Positions 52,061 through 61,138 are shown, counted from the first letter of the stretch. The stretch: 64,000 nt of DNA from DATJLY01 sp035604615 (GCA_035604615.1 DATNID010000045.1:109190-173189), one strand, 5' to 3'. Notes: generated by a model not told the origin, from the letters alone. Made by a program: numbers and translations.

Positions 52061-52200
52061 TCGCCGTGTCAATCGCGGGCGCGTCGGCCGGGGTGAGCCG
52101 ACGGGGAGATCGGCTTGGCGTCCGCGCCACGTGTTGTGATTCCGGCCGCTTTCCTTCGTTCGCATTGACCGCCGCGTGACGGCACTGCGTGCGGGGAGCC

Positions 52201-54318
52201 ATGCGACCCAGGATTGCCCTGACCTTCTTAAGCGAGATCGTCATGCTTGCGTGGCATGGTGCCGCGCGGGCGCAAGAGCCGACCCTGCCGGAATTTCCGG
52301 TGCCGGAGATCGTGGTCACCGGCAGCACGCTCGGCATTTCCGACACGGCGTCCCAGGGCACCGTGAGCGGCGCGCAGCTCGAGGAGCGGCCGGCCTACCG
52401 CGTCGGCGAGCTGCTCGAGAGCGTCCCGGGGCTGATTGTCACGCAGCACAGCGGCGAGGGCAAAGCCAACCAGTATTTCCTGCGCAGCTTCAACCTCGAT
52501 CACGGCACCGACATCGCGATCACGCTCGACGGCATGCCGGTCAATCTGCGCACCCACGCGCACGGCCAGGGCTATGCCGATCTCAACTTCATGATCCCCG
52601 AGCTGGTCGACGCGCTGCGCTACAGCAAGGGACCCTATTTCGCCGACCAGGGCGACTTCGCCACGGCCGGCGCGGTCGCGATCGACTATGTCGATGCGCT
52701 GCCGCGCGATCTCGCCTCGATCGGCGTCGGAACCGAGGGCGATTATCGCGGCCTCGCCGCCGCCTCGCGGCTGTGGGGCACGGGCACGCTCCTCATTGGG
52801 TTCGAATACGATCACCTCGACGGCCCCTGGCTCATCCCCGACAATTTCAACAAGGGCAACGCCGTCGTGCGCTATAGCCGGGGCACGCGCGAGAACGGCT
52901 TCTCGCTTACCGGCATGTACATGAACGACGCCTTCCACGCCACCAACCAGATCGCCACGCGCGCCGTCGCCGAGGGCCTCGTCAGTCGATTCGGGGCCAT
53001 CGATCCGAGCGACGGCGGCAGCTCCGAGCGCTACAGCCTGTCGGGCCGCTATGCCGTGACCACCGCCGACGCGGCGCTCAAGCTCGACGCCTATGCGGTC
53101 GGCTACAGCCTCCAGCTCTTCAACGACTTCGACTATTTCGCGACCTTCCCGCCGCCCCTCGGCGATCAGTTCGTGCAGCAGGACCGGCGCAAGATCTATG
53201 GCGGCAACTGGAGCTACGCGCGCTTCGGCAGTTTGTTCGGGTTCGACACCACGTCCACGATCGGCTTGCAGGCGCGCAGCGACGACGTCCACGCCGGCCT
53301 CGCCGAGAGCACCGATCGGATGGTGCGCTTCACCGTGCGCGACGACCACGTGGTCGAGACCAGCGCCGGCCTCTATGGCGAGAACCGCATCACCTGGGGC
53401 GACACGCTGCGCACCATCGCCGGCGTGCGCGAGGATGTCTTTCACGGCAGCGACGCCAGCACGCTGGCCGCCAATTCGGGCACGCTGACCCGCACCATGA
53501 CCAGCCCCAAGGGCACCGTGGTCCTGGGACCGTGGCGGGAGACCGAATACTATCTCAGCGTCGGCCAGGGCTTTCACAGCAACGATCTGCGCGGCGCCTT
53601 GACCACGGTCGATGCGCTCCAGACCGAGCTCGACCAGCAAAAGGGCGTGGCGGCGGTCGTGCCGCAGGGCAAGACGCCGCTCCTCACCAAGGCCACCGGC
53701 TATGAGGTTGGGGTGCGGTCGGAGATCGTGCCGCGCTTGAAGGCCGAGGCGGCGCTGTACGTGCTCGCGCTCGACAGCGAGGCGACCTTCGACGGCGACG
53801 AGGCCGTGACCACGCCGGGCCGGCCGAGCCGGCGCCAGGGGATCGAACTCAGCGCCGCCTACGCGCCCTTCGACTGGCTTACGATCGATGGCGATTTCGC
53901 CTTCACCCGCGCGCGCTATGCCAACGCGGACGCCGGCGCGGGCGACACCGAGCCCGGCCATCCCGGCAGCTACATCCCCGGCGCCGCCAAGATGGTGGGC
54001 TCGGCCGGCGTCATGATCGGCAATCTCGGCCCGTGGTCGGGCGAGGTGCACTTCCGGTATTTCGGCCCGCGGCCGCTGATCGAGGACAACAGCGTCAGCT
54101 CGGGACCGACCGCGCTGTTCGACGCCCAGGTGGGGTACCGCCTGTCCGAGCGGGCGAAGCTGCGCCTTGACCTCTACAACCTGTTCAACTCGCGCGCGCA
54201 CCAGATCGACTACTACTATCCGTCGCAGCTGGCGGGCGAGGCGGCGCCGGTCTACGACATCCACTTCCATCCGGTCGAGCCGCTCTCGGCGCGCTTCACC
54301 CTGGCTCTGGAATTCTGA
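52201..54318 (+). CDS. TonB-dependent outer-membrane receptor under B12 control
   Basis: Receptor of 705 residues: signal peptide ending near ARA, TonB box region EIVVTGS at about 33-39, plug domain (ESVPGLIVTQHSGEGKANQ, FLRSFNLDHGTDIAITLDG) to about 160, then a 22-strand barrel ending with Phe (FTLALEF). The riboswitch directly upstream and CbtAB before it point to cobalamin, a corrinoid or cobalt as the ligand. The ATG at 52201 follows GGGGAG. It is related to BtuB in role, though not close enough in sequence for me to use that name. Confidence 0.92.
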   Translation: MRPRIALTFLSEIVMLAWHGAARAQEPTLPEFPVPEIVVTGSTLGISDTASQGTVSGAQLEERPAYRVGELLESVPGLIVTQHSGEGKANQYFLRSFNLDHGTDIAITLDGMPVNLRTHAHGQGYADLNFMIPELVDALRYSKGPYFADQGDFATAGAVAIDYVDALPRDLASIGVGTEGDYRGLAAASRLWGTGTLLIGFEYDHLDGPWLIPDNFNKGNAVVRYSRGTRENGFSLTGMYMNDAFHATNQIATRAVAEGLVSRFGAIDPSDGGSSERYSLSGRYAVTTADAALKLDAYAVGYSLQLFNDFDYFATFPPPLGDQFVQQDRRKIYGGNWSYARFGSLFGFDTTSTIGLQARSDDVHAGLAESTDRMVRFTVRDDHVVETSAGLYGENRITWGDTLRTIAGVREDVFHGSDASTLAANSGTLTRTMTSPKGTVVLGPWRETEYYLSVGQGFHSNDLRGALTTVDALQTELDQQKGVAAVVPQGKTPLLTKATGYEVGVRSEIVPRLKAEAALYVLALDSEATFDGDEAVTTPGRPSRRQGIELSAAYAPFDWLTIDGDFAFTRARYANADAGAGDTEPGHPGSYIPGAAKMVGSAGVMIGNLGPWSGEVHFRYFGPRPLIEDNSVSSGPTALFDAQVGYRLSERAKLRLDLYNLFNSRAHQIDYYYPSQLAGEAAPVYDIHFHPVEPLSARFTLALEF

Positions 54319-54383
54319 GCCGGGGCGCAGTAGGAAAGGGCAGGGACGGCGGCGCCGTCCACCCCAGCAACGAGGCATGAGCC

Positions 54384-54941
54384 ATGAGCACCTCTCCCGA
54401 GCCTTTCGCCATCGGCCATGTCGGTCTCTATGTGCGGGACTTCGACGGCATGACCGCGTTCTACCGCGACGTGCTCGGCTTCGTCGTCACCGACCAGGGC
54501 CCGAAGATCCGCTTCATGAGCCGCGATCCGTCGCAGCATCACCAGGTGGTGCTGTGCCCCGGCCGGGCCGAGGGCGGCCCCGAGGTGATCCAGCAGCTCT
54601 CCTTCAAGATCGGCTCGCTCGAGGAGGTGAAGGCAATCAACGACCGGCTCCTGGCCTATGGCGCCAAGGGCATGGAGCCGCGCACCCACGGCAACGCCTG
54701 GTCGATCTATTTCCGCGACCCCGAGAACAACCGCCTCGAATTCTATTGCGACACGCCGTGGCACATCCCGCAGCCGTTCGGCCGCCCGATCGACTATACC
54801 AAGCCGCTCGAGTTGATCCGCGCCGAGACCAAGGCGATGTGCGAGGAGACGCCCGGTTACATGCCGATGGAAGATTACAAGTCCAAGCTCGCGCAGCGCC
54901 TGCAGAAGGAGCTGGCGGCAAAGGACCTGATCAAGGCTTGA
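54384..54941 (+). CDS. VOC-family extradiol dioxygenase-like protein
   Basis: Protein of 185 residues with a VOC unit that keeps all three iron-ligand positions: His in GHVGLYV, His in SQHHQVVL and Glu in NRLEFYCD. The HVGLYVRDFDGMTAFYRDVLGF opening resembles biphenyl-2,3-diol dioxygenases, but these have two VOC units and about 290 residues. After about residue 130 comes a helical tail unlike the second unit. It is a candidate ring-cleavage enzyme or metal-binding lyase. It stands alone after the receptor gene. Confidence 0.84.
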   Translation: MSTSPEPFAIGHVGLYVRDFDGMTAFYRDVLGFVVTDQGPKIRFMSRDPSQHHQVVLCPGRAEGGPEVIQQLSFKIGSLEEVKAINDRLLAYGAKGMEPRTHGNAWSIYFRDPENNRLEFYCDTPWHIPQPFGRPIDYTKPLELIRAETKAMCEETPGYMPMEDYKSKLAQRLQKELAAKDLIKA

Positions 54942-54967
54942 GGCGGTGCCGCTAATTCCGACTTGCT

Positions 54968-55036
54968 AGGGTGAGGAACTTTTCTTTGTGCCACAAAGAA
55001 ACGTCCTCATCCTGAGCGTAGTCGAAGGATGCACGG
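54968..55036. repeat. Intergenic palindromic repeat, copy 4 (left arm shortened)
   Basis: Right arm CCTCATCCTGAGCGTAGTCGAAGGATGCACGG is complete, while the left arm is reduced to GGGTGAGGA. The centre TTCTTTGTGCCACAAAGAA is the same small palindrome as in copy 2. It lies between convergent genes. Confidence 0.75.
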
Positions 55037-55064
55037 CGCCAATGCAGTCAATTAAGCTCAGGCG

Positions 55065-56078
55065 CTACTGGATCGGCAGCTCGGGCGCGTAGCGGTGGTC
55101 GATCGCCATGTCGGCGTCGACCGGTCCCTTCAGCATCCCTTGCGACTTGAACCAGTCGATCTGCTTGCCGATGTCCTTGCTGTCGAGGCCACCGTCGGAC
55201 GGGCAATAGGCGATCGCGTATTTCAGCCGCGCCGGCGTCTCGCCGGTGTACTTGCTGATGATGGCGAGGATGTCCGGCGCGGTCGGCCCGTCGACCCGCG
55301 TCTCGTCCGGGCCGGTGAAGGCGTCGTGATAGTCGCGCGCCGCCTTGCGGAAGGCGCGCAGGTAGCGCTCGAGCAGGTCGCGCCGCTCGTTCGCGGTCTT
55401 GGTCGCGACGAAGGTTACCGCCGACTGGTAGCGCACCTCGTCGCTGAGCCAACCGATCAGCTTCACGTCGCCCTCCTCGAGCAGCGGCACGAGCTGTGTC
55501 GCGGCGTTGATGGTGCCGTCGCCCTGGCCGCCCTTGAGCGACGAGATCACGTTGGGGATCGACTGCACCGCGAGGAGCCGGACGCTGCCAACATCGAAGC
55601 CGAATTTAGCCGCCAGCAGCGACAGGCGGTAATGCGCGCTCGAGCCGATCTGCGGAATGACGAGCGAGTGCCCCGGCAGGTCGGCGTAGGATTTCAAGCC
55701 CGCCGCGTCGCCGCGCCTCGTCGCGACCAGCGCGAAATTGTGGAACCCCTTGGCCTCGCGGGTCTCGCCGCCGACGATCTTGATGGCGCCTTGGCCGGCC
55801 AGCGCGAACAGGCTCGCCGAGGTCGCGGTCTCGCCGATGTCGATGTCGCCCGACACCACGGCGACGCTGATCGGCACCCCGCCGCCCTCGAAGAAGATGA
55901 GCTCGGGATCGAGCCCCTCGGCAGCGAAATAGCCGCGCTCCTGGGCGATATAGGTGGGACCGGAATTCGCCACCTTCACCAGCCCGACCTTGACCTTGTC
56001 CGCGGCGCCTGCGGCGCCGGCGCCGAAGACGCAGAGGGCCAAGACGATGGCAGTTGCACGATGACCCCGATGCCGCAT
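55065..56078 (-). CDS. ABC transporter substrate-binding protein, NMT1-like
   Basis: Periplasmic binding protein of 337 residues, signal peptide 1-25 ending AGA-A. The start of the mature chain (KVKVGLVKVANSGPTYIAQERGYFAAEGLD) and the DIDIGET strand are typical of the NMT1/SsuA group. It is the last gene of the minus-strand run with the DUF1345, PdxA-like, Rieske and possibly UbiD genes, so its ligand is probably the aromatic acid they degrade. It is less similar to the other NMT1 proteins here than those at 18.9 and 26.2 kb are to each other. Confidence 0.87.
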   Translation of the reverse strand: MRHRGHRATAIVLALCVFGAGAAGAADKVKVGLVKVANSGPTYIAQERGYFAAEGLDPELIFFEGGGVPISVAVVSGDIDIGETATSASLFALAGQGAIKIVGGETREAKGFHNFALVATRRGDAAGLKSYADLPGHSLVIPQIGSSAHYRLSLLAAKFGFDVGSVRLLAVQSIPNVISSLKGGQGDGTINAATQLVPLLEEGDVKLIGWLSDEVRYQSAVTFVATKTANERRDLLERYLRAFRKAARDYHDAFTGPDETRVDGPTAPDILAIISKYTGETPARLKYAIAYCPSDGGLDSKDIGKQIDWFKSQGMLKGPVDADMAIDHRYAPELPIQ

Positions 56079-56148
56079 GTTTGCCTCCGCCCCCGATCCG
56101 CGCCCTCTCTAGCGCACGCGGATCGGCGATCCAACTTCCGCGCCAGCC

Positions 56149-56793
56149 CTATAGCGCGCTGGCGATGATGTTGACGGCGAGCGCGAGCACGCCGGTGTTG
56201 AAGATGAACGCGAGCACGCCGTGGGCGAGCGTCATCCGCCGCAGCTTGCGCGACGTCACCTGCACGTCCGAAACCTGGCAGGTCATGCCCACGACCAGCG
56301 CGTAATAGAGGAAATCCCAATAGTCGGGCTCTTGGTGGCCGGGGAAGTCGAGCCCGCCATGCTCGCTCGTGCCTTCGGTTTCCGGATCGCCGTAATAGGC
56401 ATGCGCGTAATGGAGCGCGAACACGGCATGCACCAGGAGCCACGACGCGACCACCGCCAAACCCGCGATGACGAGGCGCGGCACGGTCGGCCCCGCGGCC
56501 TTCTGCAGCACGTAGCCGAGGGCGCCGAGGCTCACAGAAGCGGCCGCGACGATGATGACCGAGATGATCCAGGTGCTCTGGTCGAGGCTGCGGGCCCGCG
56601 CCCGCGCGCGCTCGGGCGAGCCGTTGCCGATGGCGACGACCGTGAGCGCGAGGAACGCGGCGACGCCCACCACCCAGGCCAGCGTCCCGCGGAGCGCCGC
56701 GCCAAAGCCGGATGCCGGAATATAAAGCGCGGCGGCGCCCACGACCGCGGCGAGCGCGAGCCGCGCGGCGGCATGGAGGTCGCGGAACCTCAT
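56149..56793 (-). CDS. DUF1345 family membrane protein
   Basis: Protein of 214 residues with about five membrane helices. The family fingerprint is clear: LDFPGHQEPDYWDFLYYALVVGMTCQVSDV split over about 145-177, then RRMTLAHGVLAFIFNTGVLALAVN. Function of the family is unknown. The ATG overlaps the stop of the PdxA-like gene by four bases (ATGA), so it is made with the catabolic enzymes and may act in transport. Confidence 0.88.
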   Translation of the reverse strand: MRFRDLHAAARLALAAVVGAAALYIPASGFGAALRGTLAWVVGVAAFLALTVVAIGNGSPERARARARSLDQSTWIISVIIVAAASVSLGALGYVLQKAAGPTVPRLVIAGLAVVASWLLVHAVFALHYAHAYYGDPETEGTSEHGGLDFPGHQEPDYWDFLYYALVVGMTCQVSDVQVTSRKLRRMTLAHGVLAFIFNTGVLALAVNIIASAL

Positions 56794-57791
56794 GCTGCCG
56801 CGTGAAGCCGGGCGCCGACGAGGCGCTCCAATGCCTCGATCAGTGCCGCGGGGCTGGCGCGGTTCTGTCCCGCGATGTCGAGCGCGCTGCCGTGCGCGAC
56901 CGAGGCGAACAGCACCGGCGTGCCGATGGTGAGGGCGGCGGTGCGGTTCTCCGCCACCAGCTTCGCCGCGATATGGCCTTGGTCGTGATACATGACGATG
57001 AAGGCATCGAATCCCGGCCGATGCAACATGGTGTCGGCGCCGAACGGTCCCTCGACCCGGATGCCGCGCTCGCGCGCCGCGGCGATCGCCGGCGCGATTT
57101 CATCGATCTCCTCGTTGCCGAAGAGCCCGTTCTCGCCGGCATGCGGGTTGAGCCCTGCGACGGCGATGCGGGGCGCCGCGATCCCCATGTGCGGCAGCGC
57201 CTCGTGCGTCTTCTCGATGACGCGCAGCACGCGCGGCCTGGTCACCTGCCGCACCGCCTCGGCGAGCGGGCAATGCAGGGTCAAGTGCACGATCCGCGTC
57301 GCATCGAAGCACAGCATGAGATAGGCGTCGCCTCGTGCCAAGCCCGTCGCGGCGGCGACCAGGCCGGGATAGCCGTCGAACGCGATGCCGGCCTCCTTGA
57401 TCGCGATCTCGGTGTGCGGCGCCGCGACCACGGCATCGACATGGCCGGCGAGCGCGGCCTCGATCGCGACCCGGGCCGCTTCGACCGCCGCGCGCCCATG
57501 CGCCGCGCGCACCGCGCCGAGGACGGGCGGCGATTCTGCGAACTGGTCGAGCGCCAGGAGCTTGATCCCGTCCTCGTCCCACGCCACGGAAGCGGCGTCA
57601 CGAAAGAGGCTGATCCGCGGCGTAAGCCCGCAAGTCTTGGCGTGGAGCGCGAGCGCGCGCGGATCGCCGACCAGGAGCGGGCGGCACATGCGCGCGACGC
57701 GCGGGTCGAGCGCTGCCTTGAGGGCGATCTCGGGGCCGATGCCGGCGGGATCGCCGAGTGCGATAGCGATCCGGCGCGGGGCCGGCGCCAT
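56790..57791 (-). CDS. PdxA-family dehydrogenase, probable TphB-like cis-diol dehydrogenase
   Basis: Metal- and NAD-dependent dehydrogenase of 333 residues. PdxA family marks: LGDPAGIGPEI at the start, His in HLTLHCPL, His in GLNPHAGENG and His in MYHDQGH, the three divalent-metal ligands. PdxA itself serves vitamin B6 synthesis, but TphB, a PdxA homologue, oxidises and decarboxylates the cis-diol made from terephthalate by a Rieske oxygenase. Here the gene overlaps the Rieske gene by one base (TGATG), so the TphB-type role is favoured. The start is the ATG at 57791. Confidence 0.85.
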   Translation of the reverse strand: MAPAPRRIAIALGDPAGIGPEIALKAALDPRVARMCRPLLVGDPRALALHAKTCGLTPRISLFRDAASVAWDEDGIKLLALDQFAESPPVLGAVRAAHGRAAVEAARVAIEAALAGHVDAVVAAPHTEIAIKEAGIAFDGYPGLVAAATGLARGDAYLMLCFDATRIVHLTLHCPLAEAVRQVTRPRVLRVIEKTHEALPHMGIAAPRIAVAGLNPHAGENGLFGNEEIDEIAPAIAAARERGIRVEGPFGADTMLHRPGFDAFIVMYHDQGHIAAKLVAENRTAALTIGTPVLFASVAHGSALDIAGQNRASPAALIEALERLVGARLHAAA

Positions 57792-59077
57792 CACACCGTG
57801 ACCGGCTCGGTGTCGAGCGCGCGGTAGAGCCCGTGGCGTGCGCCTTCGGTGAAGGCGACGCTCTTGTCGAGCTCGATGGAGCACGAGCGCACGCGCTGCG
57901 CCTCGGCATTCAAGGGCGGGATCGGCTTGCCGTCGCGGTTGGCGCGCGCCAGGCGCAGCAGCATGCGGCGGGCGAAGATGACGCCGTTGTCGGCGTTGAC
58001 CAGGTTCTCGCGCGAGCGGTCGGCGATCGGCCCCATGCTTTCCTGCACCGCCGCGTCCTGCATGGCGAAGCCGGCGACGCCGCTGAAGGTTTGGCCCGCC
58101 GCCTGGGCATTGCGGTCGATCAGATAGTCGTTCGACTTGTTGGCGAGCGGGATGAATGTGCCGGGTATGGCGCGCGAATGGATGCCGAGCCCGTCCTCCA
58201 TCGCCTGGCGCTGGTCGGCGGGAAGCGCCTTGTGCGGCAGGTAATTGAGGCTCCAGGCCCAGCAATGCTCGTCGTCGATCGGGACCCAGGCATGGCCGCC
58301 GATGGGATGGCCGGCGCGCGGCGGGATGAGCGTGTACCACGGCACGATCCACGGCGTGATGCGCCAGTAATAGCGGTCGTTGTCGGCGGTGCGCCGCGCG
58401 CCGATCAAGAGCCCGCCGTCGAATTCCTTGACCTCGAAGAACGGCTTGCGGTCGCGCTCGGTGTATTCGTTGCCCTTGGCGCCCTTGAACATCGGGTCGC
58501 GGTTGAGGTCGGCGGCGTGCAGGAACGGCACGTGGCTCGAATCGATGCCGCCTTCCATCGCCTGGAGGAAGTTGCATTCCTGCAGCCGCTTGGAGATGTA
58601 GCGCCGCTCGGGCTGAACATGCGTCCATTCCAGCGCCGGCAATTCGGGCTTCAGCTCGGGCGGCCCCATATAGGCCCAGATCACGCCGCCATGCTCAACG
58701 CAAGGATAGGCCTTGAGGCGGATGCGCTGGCGCATGCCGGTCGCTTCCTCCTCGGAGGGGAGGTCGACGCACTGCCCGGTCACGTCGTATTTCCAGCCGT
58801 GATAGGGGCAGCGCAGGCCGCACTCCTCGTTGCGCCCGAACCACAGCGACACGCCGCGATGGGCGCAGAACTCCTCGATCAAGGCAATGCGGTCCATGCT
58901 GTCGCGGAACGCGACCAGGCGTTCGCCCATGAGCTGGACGCGCACCGGCGGGCAGTCGGGACCCGGCAGCTCCTCGGGCAGCAGCGTCGGGATCCAGAAT
59001 CGGCGCAGCAAATCGCCCATCAGCGTCCCGGCGCTGGTCCGGGTCAGGAGCTCGTTGTCTTGCTTCGAGAGGGCCAT
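57791..59077 (-). CDS. Rieske non-heme iron oxygenase, phthalate 4,5-dioxygenase-like alpha subunit
   Basis: Protein of 428 residues. N-terminal LTRTSAGTLMGDLLRRFWIP and Rieske site C-A-H, 16 residues, C-P-Y-H are typical of the phthalate-dioxygenase group; the iron site is GIDSSHVPFLH with standard spacing. The partner gene encodes a PdxA/TphB-like dehydrogenase, which suggests dihydroxylation of an aromatic acid followed by diol oxidation. The reductase is not encoded here. It is 252 bases downstream of the UbiD gene, with a repeat between. Confidence 0.9.
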   Translation of the reverse strand: MALSKQDNELLTRTSAGTLMGDLLRRFWIPTLLPEELPGPDCPPVRVQLMGERLVAFRDSMDRIALIEEFCAHRGVSLWFGRNEECGLRCPYHGWKYDVTGQCVDLPSEEEATGMRQRIRLKAYPCVEHGGVIWAYMGPPELKPELPALEWTHVQPERRYISKRLQECNFLQAMEGGIDSSHVPFLHAADLNRDPMFKGAKGNEYTERDRKPFFEVKEFDGGLLIGARRTADNDRYYWRITPWIVPWYTLIPPRAGHPIGGHAWVPIDDEHCWAWSLNYLPHKALPADQRQAMEDGLGIHSRAIPGTFIPLANKSNDYLIDRNAQAAGQTFSGVAGFAMQDAAVQESMGPIADRSRENLVNADNGVIFARRMLLRLARANRDGKPIPPLNAEAQRVRSCSIELDKSVAFTEGARHGLYRALDTEPVTV

Positions 59078-59125
59078 GACGCAACGCCTCGATTCAAAAT
59101 ACTGAATGAAGTCGGCGGCGCGCTC

Positions 59126-59289
59126 TTGTCCCTCTCCGCGCGAAGTGGGGAGAGGGAAGGGACCCGGCGCGACAGCGACGGGGAGGGTGAGGTGAGCATC
59201 GACGGCTTGCTATGCGATCACCGCTGGCACCCACCTCACCCGCTCGCTCCGTTCGCGCCCTCTCCCCCCGCAAGCGGGCGGAGAGGGCT
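59126..59289. repeat. Second type of intergenic repeat, with three hairpins
   Basis: Left hairpin TCCCTCTCC..GGGGAGAGGGA (about 59128-59157), central inverted pair GGGTGAGGTG and CACCTCACCC, and right hairpin GCCCTCTCC..GGAGAGGGC (about 59258-59288). The outer arms also pair with each other. Elements with CCCTCTCC/GGAGAGGG arms are common between genes in alphaproteobacteria. It fills most of the gap between the UbiD and Rieske genes and may attenuate transcription. Confidence 0.75.
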
Positions 59290-59328
59290 ATGGCGATCGG
59301 CTTAGGCAAAGCGGGATCCGTTCTAGAC

Positions 59329-60855
59329 CTACTTCGCCAGGTAGCCGAATTTCTGCCGCGCCAGGCGCCGCATCTCGGGCGAGGGCATGTTGACCTTGGG
59401 GAACTGCTCGCGCCAATGCCACGGCTTGCACGCGTCGATGATGGCGCGGCTGTTGGTGAAATCCCCCTTGGCCTTGCGCTCGGGATCGATGCGCGGGTCG
59501 AGCGGCGTCGACCAGGCGTGGTGGATGATGTCGATCGAGGTCGCCGGGTCGGACCGCGTCAGCATGGCCCAGATCAGCTCGTCGAGATTGCTCGGGTCGA
59601 TGTCGTCGTCGACCACGATGACATAGCGCCCGGTATAGGCGCCGACATGGCACATCGCCGCGATGTGGCCGGCCTGGGCCGCGTGGCCGGGATAGCGCTG
59701 CTTGATCGAGATGCCGAGGAGGAGCCGCGCCGTGCCGGTCTCGTGCGCCCAGGCGGCGACCACGTCGGGCACGCCGGCCTTGGTGATGTTCTCGCGCAGG
59801 AGCGCCGAGCGCGTCACCGCGCGATAGCGCGCCAGCTCGTCCGGCGGACGCTGTGGCGGGCAGCCCAGCATGATCGGGTTGTTGCGATAATAGATCGCCT
59901 TGATGTCGAGCACCGGCTCGTCGCGCACGTCGCTCGCGTAATAGCCGGTCCACTCGCCGAACGGCCCCTCGGGGGCGACGTTGCCGGGCTGGACGAAGCC
60001 CTCGATCACGAGCTCGGCATGGGCGGGGAACGGGAGGCCGGTGTACTTGCCCTTCACCACCTCGACGGGCTTGCCGCGGATGCCGCCGACGATGTCGAAC
60101 TCGGAGACGCCGTAGGGCACTTCGCTGCAGCCCATGAGGAACGCCATCGGGTCGCCGCCGGCGACGATGCACACCGGCATCGGCTCCTTGCGCGCCATGT
60201 ATTTGTCGCGCTGGATGCGGCCGTGCTTGCCGGGGGAGATGTAGAACCCGACTCGCTTCTCGTCGTGGATCATGACGCGGTATGTCCCGCAATTGATCCA
60301 GCCCTCGTCGGGGTCGCGCGTCACGTTGAAGCTGCCGGTGCCGATATAGCGCCCGCCGTCTTCCTCGTGCCATTTGGGCGTCGGGAATTTGGTCACGTCG
60401 ATGGCGTCGCCCTCCATGACGTTCTCGAGGATCGGCGCGTCGGTGACGTATTTGGGCGGGATCTGCTTCATCTCCGCCATGTAGTTCTTGCGGAACTCCT
60501 CGGTCAGCTCGAGCTTGGCGAGATCGGTCGGGAAGCCCAGGGTCATGTTCTGGCGCTTGCCGCCGAAGAAATTCACCAGCACGCGGCTTCCGGGCAGCGT
60601 CCCGGGCACGTCGGTGAACAGCACCGCCGGCGCCTTCTCGTCGTGCAGGATGACCTCGGACGCCATGCCGATGTCCTCCTGCCAGCTCAAGCCCTTGACC
60701 TCGCGCAGCTCGCCCAGCTTGCGCGCCTCCTCGATCCATTCGCGCAGGTCGCGATATGCCAAGCGCGGCTCGATGTTGGAGCCTTCGCTCGCGCGCTTGC
60801 CGTCGCCCCCGATCGGGTTGGACATGGCATCGGGCTGCTTGCTGTCGTTGGCCAT
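59329..60855 (-). CDS. UbiD-family prenylated-FMN decarboxylase (copy 2)
   Basis: Protein of 508 residues. Catalytic loop PEGPFGEWTGYYA with Glu at about 296 and 301, a paired Arg in the NCGTYRVM strand and the VVDDDIDPSNLDELIWAM segment near 430 define UbiD. The start at 60855 gives a hydrophilic N-terminal extension of about 30 residues before AYRDLREWIEEA. It heads the minus-strand run with Rieske and PdxA-like genes and could decarboxylate a dihydroxylated aromatic acid. UbiX is absent from the window. It is only distantly related to the UbiD at 39 kb. Confidence 0.9.
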   Translation of the reverse strand: MANDSKQPDAMSNPIGGDGKRASEGSNIEPRLAYRDLREWIEEARKLGELREVKGLSWQEDIGMASEVILHDEKAPAVLFTDVPGTLPGSRVLVNFFGGKRQNMTLGFPTDLAKLELTEEFRKNYMAEMKQIPPKYVTDAPILENVMEGDAIDVTKFPTPKWHEEDGGRYIGTGSFNVTRDPDEGWINCGTYRVMIHDEKRVGFYISPGKHGRIQRDKYMARKEPMPVCIVAGGDPMAFLMGCSEVPYGVSEFDIVGGIRGKPVEVVKGKYTGLPFPAHAELVIEGFVQPGNVAPEGPFGEWTGYYASDVRDEPVLDIKAIYYRNNPIMLGCPPQRPPDELARYRAVTRSALLRENITKAGVPDVVAAWAHETGTARLLLGISIKQRYPGHAAQAGHIAAMCHVGAYTGRYVIVVDDDIDPSNLDELIWAMLTRSDPATSIDIIHHAWSTPLDPRIDPERKAKGDFTNSRAIIDACKPWHWREQFPKVNMPSPEMRRLARQKFGYLAK

Positions 60856-61138
60856 CGTTTCCTCTCGGGCTGAAGATCGAGAGGAATTTAGCGGCTGGGG
60901 CCGGCTTCTACAACGTCCGGCTTCGACTGCTTCATGAATCCTTGCTGGCCCGGCGACCGGCGTCACTTGCGATTGACATACCTCAATGCGGCCGCTCCGC
61001 ATCTGACCAATGAATCGCGGCATGCGTCGCGTCGATCCGAGCCTGTTTTCGAGCATGCTGCCGATCATTATTCTGTTCCGTGCCCAGTGGGCGGTCAGTT
61101 TGTCCGTTTTCAGACTGCGCAACTCACAGAGGCGTCCG

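Noticed and set aside
56790..58628. A 612-residue fusion of Rieske and PdxA-like proteins
   Set aside because: Only the PdxA part is in a meaningful frame; the Rieske protein is encoded in another frame ending at 57791.
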